DNA of 64,000 bases from an uncultured Lachnospiraceae bacterium. Lineage in GTDB: Bacteria > Bacillota > Clostridia > Lachnospirales > Lachnospiraceae. A model generated the notes under the pieces. That model ran no database searches. It saw nothing but the letters and a program-made list of their open reading frames with translations, and was not told the DNA's origin. Positions 43,681 to 51,820 of this stretch are shown here, one piece after another. Where the stretch lies: positions 1 to 64,000 of the forward strand of contig ONQW01000002.1 of the NCBI GenBank assembly GCA_900320025.1. Reading direction: 5' to 3'. Numbering within the stretch: the first letter of the stretch is position 1; each line of letters starts with the position of its first letter. The position numbers and the translations under genes were made by a program.

Positions 43681-43709
43681 ATAATAGCCCCCGGCGAGGA
43701 TATTTTCAA
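43681..43709 (-). promoter_or_regulatory. Promoter for mraZ and the dcw cluster
   Basis: Minus strand TTGAAA (43704-43709), 17 bases, TATTAT (43681-43686), eight bases or so before the MraZ boxes. Confidence 0.75.
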
Positions 43710-43715
43710 TAAAAA

Positions 43716-43784
43716 TTGTCCCTGACGAGTTTAGCTTGTTTGGTACAAAAATTGTCCCAAACAAGCTAAACTCGTCAGGGACAA
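43716..43784. repeat. Perfect 28-bp inverted repeat between lgt and mraZ
   Basis: Arms 43716-43743 and 43757-43784 are exact reverse complements; the 13-base centre repeats AAAAATTGTC, which also flanks the left arm. On the minus strand the stem is followed by TTTTTATTG, so it could terminate transcription, but 28 perfect pairs are far more than a terminator needs. Confidence 0.95.
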
Positions 43785-43817
43785 AATAATCCCCGCAGAT
43801 CTCTCGGACCTGCGGGG
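43785..43817 (-). terminator. Terminator for lgt
   Basis: Minus strand CCCCGCAG/CTGCGGGG around an 11-base loop, followed by ATTATTTTG. The region 43818-43958 between it and lgt shows no gene. Confidence 0.75.
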
Positions 43818-43958
43818 TTCATCTATTCCCTGCCGTACAAATCCCTTTCTTACGCAAGCAGCTGTACCGTAGAATATTTGCTGTATAAACCAGTCTCCAG
43901 ATAGAAAAATACCATCTATGTTTGGCTCTTATTAGACTTACTTTTACGACTCAGCTCT

Positions 43959-44906
43959 TTAAGATTCTTCCTCCTTTTCCTTCACGGTTTCCTTTACGTA
44001 TTCCGGCACCTCGCTAAAGTCAATGGCAGCAAGTTCTCCCCGCCTGACGCGTCTGGCATTTGTAATCTGCAGTCCGATACTGACAGCCGCAACTGCTATG
44101 CCAAAAACACAGTTCACCGGGATGGTCGTTCCGGTGAAATAGAGCTGGTCCGTGCGCACCAGCTCGATCCACGCGCGTCCAATCCCATATCCGGCAAAAT
44201 ACACCAGCGCGATCTGACCGTGATACCGCCTCTTTTTCACAAGCGACAGCATCAGGAGCAGTACGCCGATGTTCCAGAGACTTTCATATAGAAACGTGGG
44301 GTGAACCTGAATGTAATTCGTCGAGCTGCTCATATGAGCTGCGATGGTGGCATCAATGTCCCTCTCCCGCACCATCTCCACAGGAAGCCGCATGGCAAAC
44401 AGGCTGTCTGTCCAGCGCCCAAACACCTCCCGGTTAAAAAAATTGGCCCATCTTCCGATAATCTGTCCCAGAATGAGGCCGAATCCCGCCGTGTCCATCA
44501 TCTGCAGAAGATTCTGCTTCTTGATTCTGGTGTAAATGAGAAGCGTTACAACACCGCCGATAATGCCGCCTGCAATCGCTAGACCGCCCTGCCGCAGATT
44601 GAAAATCGAGAGTGGATGCTCTCCGTAACCGCCCTGATCCCAGAAAAATATGACATAAAAAGTTCTCGCGCCGATCACGGAAAACACGATAAGCCAGATT
44701 GCCACATCCCAGTACAGATCCGGATTCTGACCGGTTTTTCTGGCAATCCTGCCGGCGAGCAGAATTCCGCACAGCATGGCGATGGCGATCACGACTCCGT
44801 ACATGGCAATCGAGAAATTTCCAATTGTAAAGGATTTTGGAACATTGTGGAGATAAATCCCAAGATGCGGGAACGCAATGTCCATCTTGCCCATGATATC
44901 CGGCAT
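43959..44906 (-). CDS. lgt: Prolipoprotein diacylglyceryl transferase
   Basis: Membrane enzyme adding diacylglycerol to the lipobox cysteine of prolipoproteins such as the three in this window. About 315 residues, seven membrane segments; the signature GRWANFFNREVFG (with the essential Arg and Asn), GGLAIAGGIIGG and HPTFLYESLWNI are present. ATG 44906 with AGGGGGAC upstream is preferred; the frame remains open to 44975 without support. Confidence 0.95.
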   Translation of the reverse strand: MPDIMGKMDIAFPHLGIYLHNVPKSFTIGNFSIAMYGVVIAIAMLCGILLAGRIARKTGQNPDLYWDVAIWLIVFSVIGARTFYVIFFWDQGGYGEHPLSIFNLRQGGLAIAGGIIGGVVTLLIYTRIKKQNLLQMMDTAGFGLILGQIIGRWANFFNREVFGRWTDSLFAMRLPVEMVRERDIDATIAAHMSSSTNYIQVHPTFLYESLWNIGVLLLMLSLVKKRRYHGQIALVYFAGYGIGRAWIELVRTDQLYFTGTTIPVNCVFGIAVAAVSIGLQITNARRVRRGELAAIDFSEVPEYVKETVKEKEEES

Positions 44907-44973
44907 AAAACAGTCCCCCTGTGGTTTGATGTGGTGACAAGTCCCACCGCTGAGTCGTTCTGCTGCAATTGGC

Positions 44974-45066
44974 ACCGGTCTGAGGACCTATATTGCAAAG
45001 TACCGGACTGAGGATCCGTATACAAAGTTGCAAAATCAGTGATATGCATAGAAACTCAGTTATATG
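44974..45066 (-). repeat. Two pairs of tandem duplications in the ychF-lgt gap
   Basis: Units 44974-45001 and 45002-45028 (28 and 27 bp) share ACCGG.CTGAGGA.C and end AAAGT. Units 45029-45047 and 45048-45066 share AxCAGT.ATATGC. Together they fill the gap after the ychF stop. Confidence 0.6.
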
Positions 45067-46170
45067 CTATACGTTGAAGCGGAACAGGCACACATCGCCG
45101 TCCTGCACCACGTAATCCTTCCCTTCCACGCGCACGAGGCCCTTCTCTCTGGCCGCCGCAAGCGATCCCTCGCGGAGAAGATCCGCATAATTGATGACCT
45201 CTGCCCGGATAAACCCGCGCTCCATATCGGTGTGCACTTTTCCTGCTGCCTGAGGCGCCTTCGTCCCGATCCGGATCGTCCACGCACGGCACTCATCCTC
45301 GCCGGCCGTCAGGAAGCTCATCAGCCCCAGCGTCGTGTAGCTTGCCTTGATCAGTTTATCCAGGCCGGATTCCCTGATGCCGAGCGTCTCAAGATACTCC
45401 TGCTTCTCATCGTCGTCGAGCTCGGAGATCTCCTCTTCGATTTTAGCGCAGATCACGAAGCACTGGCTTCCGTTCTTCTGGCAGTACTCCCGCACACGCT
45501 TCACATAGTCATTGGAAGCGCCGTCGTCCGCCACATCATCCTCCGACACGTTGGCTGCATAGATCACCGGCTTGGAAGTGAGAAGCGCATATCCCGCCAT
45601 CCATTTCGGCTCGTCCTCATCATCCGGTGTCAGTTCTACGGAGGAGGCCGGCCTGCCATCCTCCAGCGCCGCCTTGACTCTCTTCAGAAGGTCATATTCC
45701 TTCCCTGCAGTTTTATCCATCCGTGCCGTCTTTGCAACCTTGGAGATCCGGCGCTCCACCACTTCCAGATCGGCAAAGATCAACTCCAGATTGATGGTCT
45801 CGATATCGCGGATCGGGTCCACCGACCCGTCCACATGGACTACATTGTCATCGTCGAAGCACCTGACCACATGGACAATCGCATCGCATTCGCGGATATT
45901 AGCAAGGAACTGATTGCCGAGACCCTCACCCTTCGAAGCCCCCTTGACAAGGCCCGCGATGTCCACAAACTCGATAACCGCCGGGGTGACCTTTTTAGTA
46001 TGATACATTTCCCCCAGCTTTTTGATCCGATCGTCCGGCACTGCGACAACACCTACATTCGGCTCGATCGTACAGAACGGATAATTGGCCGCCTCCGCCC
46101 CCGCCTTTGTAATCGAATTAAACAGCGTGCTCTTGCCGACGTTCGGCAGACCGACTATGCCCAGCTTCAT
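45067..46170 (-). CDS. ychF: Redox-regulated ATPase YchF
   Basis: Obg-related P-loop protein that hydrolyses ATP rather than GTP and binds ribosomes. 367 residues: GLPNVGKSTLFNSITKAGAE, PFCTIEPNVG, DIAGLVKGASKGEGLGNQFL, the altered G4 motif (YAANVSEDD), a coiled coil and the C-terminal TGS domain (RTWTIRIGTKAPQAAGKVH-like, ending CLFRFNV). Ribosome binding site AAGGAG. Promoter at 46312-46340. Confidence 0.97.
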   Translation of the reverse strand: MKLGIVGLPNVGKSTLFNSITKAGAEAANYPFCTIEPNVGVVAVPDDRIKKLGEMYHTKKVTPAVIEFVDIAGLVKGASKGEGLGNQFLANIRECDAIVHVVRCFDDDNVVHVDGSVDPIRDIETINLELIFADLEVVERRISKVAKTARMDKTAGKEYDLLKRVKAALEDGRPASSVELTPDDEDEPKWMAGYALLTSKPVIYAANVSEDDVADDGASNDYVKRVREYCQKNGSQCFVICAKIEEEISELDDDEKQEYLETLGIRESGLDKLIKASYTTLGLMSFLTAGEDECRAWTIRIGTKAPQAAGKVHTDMERGFIRAEVINYADLLREGSLAAAREKGLVRVEGKDYVVQDGDVCLFRFNV

Positions 46171-46311
46171 GCTCTCTTATCTCCTTAAAATACTGATTGT
46201 AACAAATCTGAAAATGATATATCGACGCCGCCTTCAGATTTGAGACTGATGTTGATTATCTGATACCCTCGCCTGTTATCCGCATCAGAAACGCAGACAG
46301 CGTAAATACAT

Positions 46312-46340
46312 TTTATACCACGAACTGTATAATTTCTCAA
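46312..46340 (-). promoter_or_regulatory. Promoter for ychF
   Basis: Minus strand TTGAGA (46335-46340), 17 bases, TATAAA (46312-46317), overlapping the end of the TetR remnant. Confidence 0.65.
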
Positions 46341-46524
46341 CGAACCTTCTCATACATCCACGGGCTTGCCTGACGTAGGCCTGACTGAAAATTTCCCTTG
46401 GAGATCCCTCCGTCCTGACAAATCATATTCATGGAAGCCGCTTCAAATCCATGGGCTGCAAATTCCCGCATCGCGCTTTCCAGAATCTTTGCCTGCGCGG
46501 CCGCGTTTTTTCAATCTGTTTCAT
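46337..46524 (-). pseudogene. Remnant of a TetR-family repressor
   Basis: From ATG 46524 (GAGG seven bases upstream) the frame starts MKQIEK, then within an A6 run it shifts: in the next frame the sequence reads QAKILESAMREFAAHGFEAA and MNMICQDGGISKGNF, a clear TetR helix-turn-helix, before it breaks off and ends at 46337. One extra A in the run would restore the frame, but the ligand-binding domain is missing entirely. Two operator palindromes and a promoter remain upstream. Confidence 0.75.
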
Positions 46525-46560
46525 ATTGGTGCCTCGTTAGTGAGAAAAGCATTAAAAAAA

Positions 46561-46602
46561 GACCACGTGGTCTATATTGCTTAAGATAGACCACGTGGTC
46601 AA
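46561..46602 (-). promoter_or_regulatory. Tandem TetR-type operators overlapping a promoter
   Basis: Two identical palindromes GACCACGTGGTC (46561-46572, 46589-46600), 28 bp centre to centre. Between them lies a minus-strand promoter: TTGACC (46597-46602), 17 bases, CAATAT (46574-46579). This is the autoregulated promoter of the decayed repressor. Confidence 0.8.
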
Positions 46603-46614
46603 TATTTATTATCA

Positions 46615-47700
46615 TCATTTCAGCGTCGGGAAGAAGCCCTCCACCTCGTTCGTTTTCATGAGTCCCTTCTCCACCCAGAAATCAGCGGCCATCTTCGCGA
46701 TGTCCTCCACATTCTGATCCTTGGAGAGATCATTGAAGTCCGCGTTCTTCTCGCGGTCATAATATGTGATTCCGGCGCATTCGTCCTTGACATCCTGCAC
46801 GTCGAGTCCAAGTCCGTCCGCCATGATCTGACATCCATCGTCAAAATTGCTGTTCAGATAATCGATCGCCTCATACCAGCATTCCGCGAGATCCTCATAA
46901 ACCGTCGGATGTTCCGCTGCAAAATTCGAATTGACGGTGAGCACATCGATGATTGCCTTCGGATAGTCCGCACTGGTCACAAGCTTATGGCCTCCCTCCC
47001 GCTGACTGCAGTTCGACAGCTGCGGCTCCCAGGTCACTGCTGCATCCAGATTACCCGCAATAAAGGCATCTCCGGCCTCATCATTCGTCATTTCAATAAT
47101 ATTGCACTGATCCTCCGTGATGTGGCTGTCCGCGAGCGCCTGTAGAAAGAAAAAGTAGGAGGTTGCTGATTTGTCCATCCCGATCGTCTTTCCTGCGAGA
47201 TCATCCATAGTCTGAATATCCGCAGTGGCGACTATGCCGTCGCCCCCTGTCGAGGCGTCCATGGTGCAGACGTACTGCTCCGGCGCGCCGGCTCCGTACT
47301 GGATAATGTCGCGGTCAAGCACCTGCCCGAGTGCCTGGATACTGTTCGACGCGAAGGCCGCACCATAAGTAGACTCGTCCTCCATGATGACGATGTCCGC
47401 GTCATAGCCCTTTTCGGCGAGATAGCCCTTTTCCTTCGCAATGTACATCGGCGCGTAGCCCGCCCATGTGCAGAACGCGATTTTTATGGGGATCAGCTTT
47501 CCCGAAGAGGCAGCGGATGCTCCCTCCGCGGTGCTCTTTTCTTCCGTCGTGGATGCTTCCTGCGAAGAGGCGCTGCCCGCAGGCGATGCCGTCCCGGTTT
47601 GGGAACTCCCTGCCGCTCCCCCGGAAGCCGTTCCACAGCCTGACAGGAGCGCTGCTCCCATGGACGCGGCAAGCATACAGCTGATAAAGCTCTTTTTCAT
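46615..47700 (-). CDS. NitT/TauT-type ABC transporter substrate-binding lipoprotein
   Basis: About 361 residues. Lipobox LLSGCG (Cys near residue 22), Ser/Thr/Ala/Glu linker, then a type 2 periplasmic-binding fold of the SsuA/THI5-like group (IKIAFCTWAGYAPMYIAKEK, GYDADIVIM, DLAGKTIGMDKSAT, GNLDAAVTWEPQLS). Such proteins bind sulfonates, nitrate, taurine or thiamine precursors; the ligand cannot be told from this sequence. ATG 47700 follows GAGGAGG. Third gene of the importer operon. Confidence 0.9.
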   Translation of the reverse strand: MKKSFISCMLAASMGAALLSGCGTASGGAAGSSQTGTASPAGSASSQEASTTEEKSTAEGASAASSGKLIPIKIAFCTWAGYAPMYIAKEKGYLAEKGYDADIVIMEDESTYGAAFASNSIQALGQVLDRDIIQYGAGAPEQYVCTMDASTGGDGIVATADIQTMDDLAGKTIGMDKSATSYFFFLQALADSHITEDQCNIIEMTNDEAGDAFIAGNLDAAVTWEPQLSNCSQREGGHKLVTSADYPKAIIDVLTVNSNFAAEHPTVYEDLAECWYEAIDYLNSNFDDGCQIMADGLGLDVQDVKDECAGITYYDREKNADFNDLSKDQNVEDIAKMAADFWVEKGLMKTNEVEGFFPTLK

Positions 47701-47808
47701 AACGTTACCTCCTCGTATGATAGACACAAAAACGGATACTACTTCATCTCGGATTTCCCGGATCACGCCTGATGCCGCACGGTACATACGCCTGTGCGTT
47801 CTGTATCG

Positions 47809-48597
47809 TCACCGGTCCATCGCCGCATCCTGGCTCTCCTGCCAGAGCATATCCATGATCTCTTTCTTGATCTCAAGAAAATGTGGATCGACCAGCATGT
47901 TATGATTTCTCTCTCCGGACAGGTCAACGCGGATTTCCTTTCTGACCGTTCCCGGGCGGCGGCTCATCACATAAATTCTGTTTCCCAGCAGAATTGCCTC
48001 ATCAATATCGTGGGTGATAAAAAGGATGGTATTCCGCGTCTTACGGCTGATGCCGGCCAGCAGCTCCTGCATGACGACGCGGGTCTGCGCGTCCAGTGCA
48101 CCGAAGGGCTCATCCATGAGCAGGACCTCCGGATTTGCCGCCAGCGTCCGCGCAATAGCCACTCTCTGCTTCATGCCACCGGATAACTGCTTCGGAAGCG
48201 CATTTTCAAACCCCTCGAGGCCGACCATGCTGAGGTATTTCCTGGCAGTTTCCTCCCGCTCCTTTGTCCCGACCTTCTGCATCTTGAGACCGAACTCCAC
48301 ATTTTTCTGTACCGTCAGCCAGGGAAACAGACTATATCCCTGAAAGACCATGCCGCGGTCAGCGCCGGGCCCCTTCACCGGCTTTCCGTCGACCAGAACC
48401 TGTCCTCTCGTCGCCTTCTCGAGCCCTGCGATGATATTGAGCAGCGTCGATTTGCCGCATCCCGATGGCCCGACCAGCACGACAAAATCAGACTGATCCA
48501 CCTCTATGCAGATATCCTTCAGTGCCGTCAGCGGCGCCTTGTTTTTCTCCTCGAACACTTTTGTGATGTGTTCAACCTTCAGCTTGCACTCCGCCAT
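47809..48597 (-). CDS. NitT/TauT-type ABC transporter ATP-binding protein
   Basis: About 262 residues, SsuB/TauB-like. Walker [19 protein letters not shown]-loop [14 protein letters not shown], signature [15 protein letters not shown], Walker [13 protein letters not shown] and switch [14 protein letters not shown] 48597 has GGAGG six bases upstream; the open frame upstream to 48660 is not supported. Partner of the adjacent permease and lipoprotein. Confidence 0.94.
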   Translation of the reverse strand: MAECKLKVEHITKVFEEKNKAPLTALKDICIEVDQSDFVVLVGPSGCGKSTLLNIIAGLEKATRGQVLVDGKPVKGPGADRGMVFQGYSLFPWLTVQKNVEFGLKMQKVGTKEREETARKYLSMVGLEGFENALPKQLSGGMKQRVAIARTLAANPEVLLMDEPFGALDAQTRVVMQELLAGISRKTRNTILFITHDIDEAILLGNRIYVMSRRPGTVRKEIRVDLSGERNHNMLVDPHFLEIKKEIMDMLWQESQDAAMDR

Positions 48598-48668
48598 ATC
48601 CTGCCTCCATGACAGATGATTCCCTTGTGACGCTCCTACTGCAGCAATGCGGTTTGCCACTGGTCACC

Positions 48669-49499
48669 TCACTGCTGATCTAGCCGGTCATGCCACGGCA
48701 CGATGAGCTTTGTCAGAAGACGCATGAGCCAGTCGGTCAGCAGACCGATCGCGCCGATCAGAATGAGGCCGGCAAAAATGACATCCGTCGCCATGAATCG
48801 CTGCGATTTCAATATGATGTACCCAAGTCCCGAGCTCGCGGCGACCATTTCTGCGACCACCAGGTACGTCCACGCCCAGCCGATCGTGAGACGGAAATCA
48901 TCCATGAGTCCCGGCAGCGAGGCCGGAAAAATGACTTCCTTATAGACCTGCCACCGGCTGGCCCCGAGCGTGAGAGCCGCATTGATCATGTTCCTGTCCA
49001 CAGAGGAGACGGTATCAATGACCATCAGGATCAATTGGAAGAAGGTGCCGAGCCAGATGATGACATATTTCTGATTTTCATCGATACCAAGATATAAAAT
49101 GGTGAGCGGAACAAGTGCAACAACTGGAAGATATCTGGCGAATTCAATGATCGGCTGAAGAAGCGCACTGACCACCTTTGAGCGGGCCATAATCATGCCG
49201 AGCGGCACAGCAATGAGCGCCGACCAGAACCATCCGACCATCACACGCCTTGTGGAATCCCAGCAGTTTACAAAAAGCGTCCCGTCCTTTGCCATTCCGA
49301 CAATCGCCTGCCAGACAGCGGTCGGTGAGGGAACAAACAGACTGCTTGTGATTTTGCCATAGGTCAAAATACACCAAAGTGCGATGATGGAGAGAAAAGA
49401 AACCCAGGAGAGCCAGCGGTACTGCCTGCCCCCGGCCGCCTTTTCCATCACTGCCTCGCTGCCTGCGCTCTCTGAAATGACCGTTTCATTTTCCTGCAT
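48669..49499 (-). CDS. NitT/TauT-type ABC transporter permease
   Basis: About 276 residues with six membrane segments; SsuC/TauC-like features are GMIMARSKVVSALLQPIIEF, VALVPLTILYLGI and the EAA loop (AALTLGASRWQVYKEVIFPA). ATG 49499 with GGAGG nine bases upstream is preferred over the frame start at 49559. First gene of the importer operon, under the promoter at 49689-49718. Confidence 0.93.
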   Translation of the reverse strand: MQENETVISESAGSEAVMEKAAGGRQYRWLSWVSFLSIIALWCILTYGKITSSLFVPSPTAVWQAIVGMAKDGTLFVNCWDSTRRVMVGWFWSALIAVPLGMIMARSKVVSALLQPIIEFARYLPVVALVPLTILYLGIDENQKYVIIWLGTFFQLILMVIDTVSSVDRNMINAALTLGASRWQVYKEVIFPASLPGLMDDFRLTIGWAWTYLVVAEMVAASSGLGYIILKSQRFMATDVIFAGLILIGAIGLLTDWLMRLLTKLIVPWHDRLDQQ

Positions 49500-49631
49500 G
49501 AGCCATTGCCTCCGTCGTTCCCATACCACATACCGCATCCCCGGCGGTATCCAGGTCAAAATCCTTCGGTTCCCCGCAGATTGATTTTCCCGCTTCCCTG
49601 CCCACGCTGCTGCCCCTCGGATAGGGATATG

Positions 49632-49652
49632 AAAAAATGCGGAAAAATCCGC
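49632..49652 (-). terminator. Small terminator-like hairpin in the importer leader
   Basis: Minus strand GCGGA-TTTT-TCCGC followed by ATTTTTTC, about 40 bases after the -10. The short stem makes it weak; a possible attenuator. Confidence 0.45.
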
Positions 49653-49688
49653 GTAGTTTCATAAATCATAATTATCTGCAATGCCAGA

Positions 49689-49718
49689 ATTATATCCGGT
49701 GCTTTAGTGCGCTGTCAA
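49689..49718 (-). promoter_or_regulatory. Consensus promoter for the importer operon
   Basis: Minus strand TTGACA (49713-49718), 18 bases, TATAAT (49689-49694), giving a leader of about 180 bases. Confidence 0.85.
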
Positions 49719-49772
49719 TTTACCTTGATAAAGTACTAAAAAAAGAACAATCCTCAATAAAAAATCCGCAGC

Positions 49773-49797
49773 AAAAAACCGCCCGGCATAAGGGCGG
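49773..49797 (-). terminator. Intrinsic terminator after the ZIP transporter
   Basis: Minus strand CCGCCC-TTATGCC-GGGCGG followed by six Ts, 30 bases after the stop. Confidence 0.9.
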
Positions 49798-49827
49798 CTT
49801 TCGTTCCGATTTCAATATTTTTATGCT

Positions 49828-50607
49828 TCACCCAAGCGCCACATCAAGCGCCATCATCAGGGTAAAGCCCACAGCAAACATCAGCACCCCGATATTGGAA
49901 TGCTCCCCTTCCGACATCTCCGGGATCAGCTCCTCCACCACCACATACAGCATGGCGCCGGCGGCAAAGCTGAGCAGATACGGCATGGCAGGAATGAACA
50001 GTCTGGAAAACGCTATCATCAGCAGCGCTCCCGCAGGTTCCACAGCACCGGAGAGAACTCCCTGTGCAAAAGCCTTTTTCCTCGTCTCCCCCTGTGCATG
50101 GAGCGGCATGGAGATCACCGCACCTTCCGGAAAATTCTGGATGGCAATACCAAGGGCCAGGGCCATCGCCGCGCCTGCGGTGATGCCGCTCGTCCCATTC
50201 AGAAGTCCCGCAAATACAATACCGACCGCCATGCCCTCCGGGATATTGTGGATTGTCACAGCGAGGACCATCATGGTGGTTCTCTGCAGATGGCTGGCCG
50301 GTCCCTCCGCCTCCTCCGAAAAGGCGTGGAGATGCGGCGTGATGTTATCAATCAGAAGAAGGAAAAGCGTGCCGAGCCAGAAGCCGATCACCGCAGGAAG
50401 AAACGACAGCTTTCCCATCCCGGTGCTCTGCTCCATGGCGGGAATGAGCAGGCTCCAGACAGACGCCGCCACCATCACACCGGCTGCAAAGCCGGTCAGC
50501 GCGCGCTCCGCCATCGCGTTCATATCTTTCTTCATGAAAAAAACACAGGCAGCGCCAAGCGACGTGCCGATGAATGGGATCAGGATTCCTCTCAAAGCTT
50601 CCAGCAT
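49828..50607 (-). CDS. zupT: ZIP-family divalent metal transporter
   Basis: 259 residues, eight membrane segments, likely importing zinc or other divalent metal. The two ZIP signature helices are VTIHNIPEGMAVG and GIAIQNFPEGAVISMP, with metal-binding His, Asn, Glu. A His-containing loop (DNITPHLHAFSEE) lies between the third and fourth segments. It occupies the place where rpe normally follows rsgA. Three hairpins precede its start. Confidence 0.92.
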   Translation of the reverse strand: MLEALRGILIPFIGTSLGAACVFFMKKDMNAMAERALTGFAAGVMVAASVWSLLIPAMEQSTGMGKLSFLPAVIGFWLGTLFLLLIDNITPHLHAFSEEAEGPASHLQRTTMMVLAVTIHNIPEGMAVGIVFAGLLNGTSGITAGAAMALALGIAIQNFPEGAVISMPLHAQGETRKKAFAQGVLSGAVEPAGALLMIAFSRLFIPAMPYLLSFAAGAMLYVVVEELIPEMSEGEHSNIGVLMFAVGFTLMMALDVALG

Positions 50608-50630
50608 GCGTATTGCTCTCCATAATATAG

Positions 50631-50664
50631 GTTTGAAAGTTCTGCCGATGCAGAACTTTCAAAC
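50631..50664 (-). other. Perfect 15-bp hairpin before zupT (last of three stems)
   Basis: GTTTGAAAGTTCTGC pairs with GCAGAACTTTCAAAC around a four-base loop. Upstream on the minus strand are GCCGGTGCGCCGGC and AAAATCcGC/GCGATTTT stems, so the whole rsgA-zupT gap is structured. No T-run follows. Confidence 0.8.
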
Positions 50665-50757
50665 AGCAGCAACGGTGCCGGCGCACCGGCCGCCACATTC
50701 GTCAAAATCGCATTCGCGGATTTTGCCTCAGCGGGGAAAAGATATGATCTGGCTCTC

Positions 50758-51681
50758 TTAGCCCCTGCCGTTTCTTTCCTTTCGATACACCGGCTTCCGG
50801 TCCTTCAGCTCCAGAAACAGTGCGCGATAATTCTCATAACGGGCCACCGGTATCTGCCCTTCCTGCACAGCCTGACGGACCGCACATCCCGGCTCTTCCA
50901 TGTGATTGCAGCCGTCAAAACGGCATTTCCCAAGGTAAGGAACAAACTCCGGATAATAATCCTTCAGCTCCTCCGCCTGCCCGGCCATCACATCAAGAGA
51001 CGTGAACCCGGGCGTGTCCATCACAAAGGTACCTGTCCCGTCCTCCTCATCCACACGGAACAGCTCCACATGACGGGTTGTATTCTTACCCCTCTGGATC
51101 TTGCGGCTCAACTCACCGGTCTCCGCTTCCGCCTCCGGGCACAGCAGATTGATCAGTGTCGATTTGCCGACGCCGGACGGCCCCGCGAAAACGGTCGTTT
51201 TTCCCCGCAGCACCCGTCGGATCGCGTCAAGCCCGCTCCCCTCCTCCGTGCTGAGAAAAAGGATCTGGCAGCCGCAGCGCCCGTATATTCCGCGGAGTTC
51301 CTCCTTCTCCGCCTCCGGGGCGAGATCAGCCTTACTGAAACACAAAATAGCGGGAAGTTTTCTCTCCTGCATGGATATGAGGAATCTGTCCAGCATTTGA
51401 TAGCTGGGTGCCGGATGGGTGATCGCAAAGACCAGGAGGGACTGGTCTATGTTGGCGACGCTCGGCCTGATGAGTTCATTTTTTCTCGGAAGGATACGGG
51501 TAATAGTGCCTTCCTTCGGCTCCGCGCTCTCCGCAATCACATCGAATTCGACATCATCTCCGACCAGCGGTTTTACACCCAGGGAACGGAAGACGCCCTT
51601 CGCCCTGCAGCGGTAAACGGCTCTCCCTGTATGCACTTCATAAAATCCGGAAAGACTCTTGATGATTTTGCCCGAGGGCAT
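50758..51681 (-). CDS. rsgA: Ribosome small-subunit GTPase RsgA
   Basis: Circularly permuted GTPase that checks 30S maturation. 307 residues: OB-fold (GKIIKSLSGFYEVH), G4-like FSKADL, G1 GPSGVGKSTLINLL, G3 DTPGFTS, then the zinc finger C-x-FDGCNHMEEPGC. Start follows GGGGAGG. The 139 bases between prkC and this gene contain several ACAGCGGC motifs and no other gene. Confidence 0.96.
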   Translation of the reverse strand: MPSGKIIKSLSGFYEVHTGRAVYRCRAKGVFRSLGVKPLVGDDVEFDVIAESAEPKEGTITRILPRKNELIRPSVANIDQSLLVFAITHPAPSYQMLDRFLISMQERKLPAILCFSKADLAPEAEKEELRGIYGRCGCQILFLSTEEGSGLDAIRRVLRGKTTVFAGPSGVGKSTLINLLCPEAEAETGELSRKIQRGKNTTRHVELFRVDEEDGTGTFVMDTPGFTSLDVMAGQAEELKDYYPEFVPYLGKCRFDGCNHMEEPGCAVRQAVQEGQIPVARYENYRALFLELKDRKPVYRKERNGRG

Positions 51682-51820
51682 CGCTTCCTCCCCGGCCGCC
51701 GCAGTATCCGCCGCTGTGCTGTGTTATTTGACAACTCCGCTGTGGCCGCTGTATCACTCCTGTCTCTTCACCATGGCCTCGCGACGCCCGCCGCTGTGCC
51801 AGAGCTATTGCTGAGCTCGG

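Noticed and set aside
46366..46584. Plus-strand frame of 72 codons over the TetR remnant
   Set aside because: Antisense to a recognisable helix-turn-helix sequence; no ribosome binding site.
49500..49690. Thiamine pyrophosphate riboswitch in the importer leader, suggested by CTGGATACCGCC
   Set aside because: The CTGAGA motif and the conserved GCG-AGGGA 3' region are not found, so the resemblance is too slight.
51682..51820. Repeated ACAGCGGC motifs between prkC and rsgA as a regulatory array
   Set aside because: Spacing is irregular and matches are short; in GC-rich intergenic sequence this can arise by chance.
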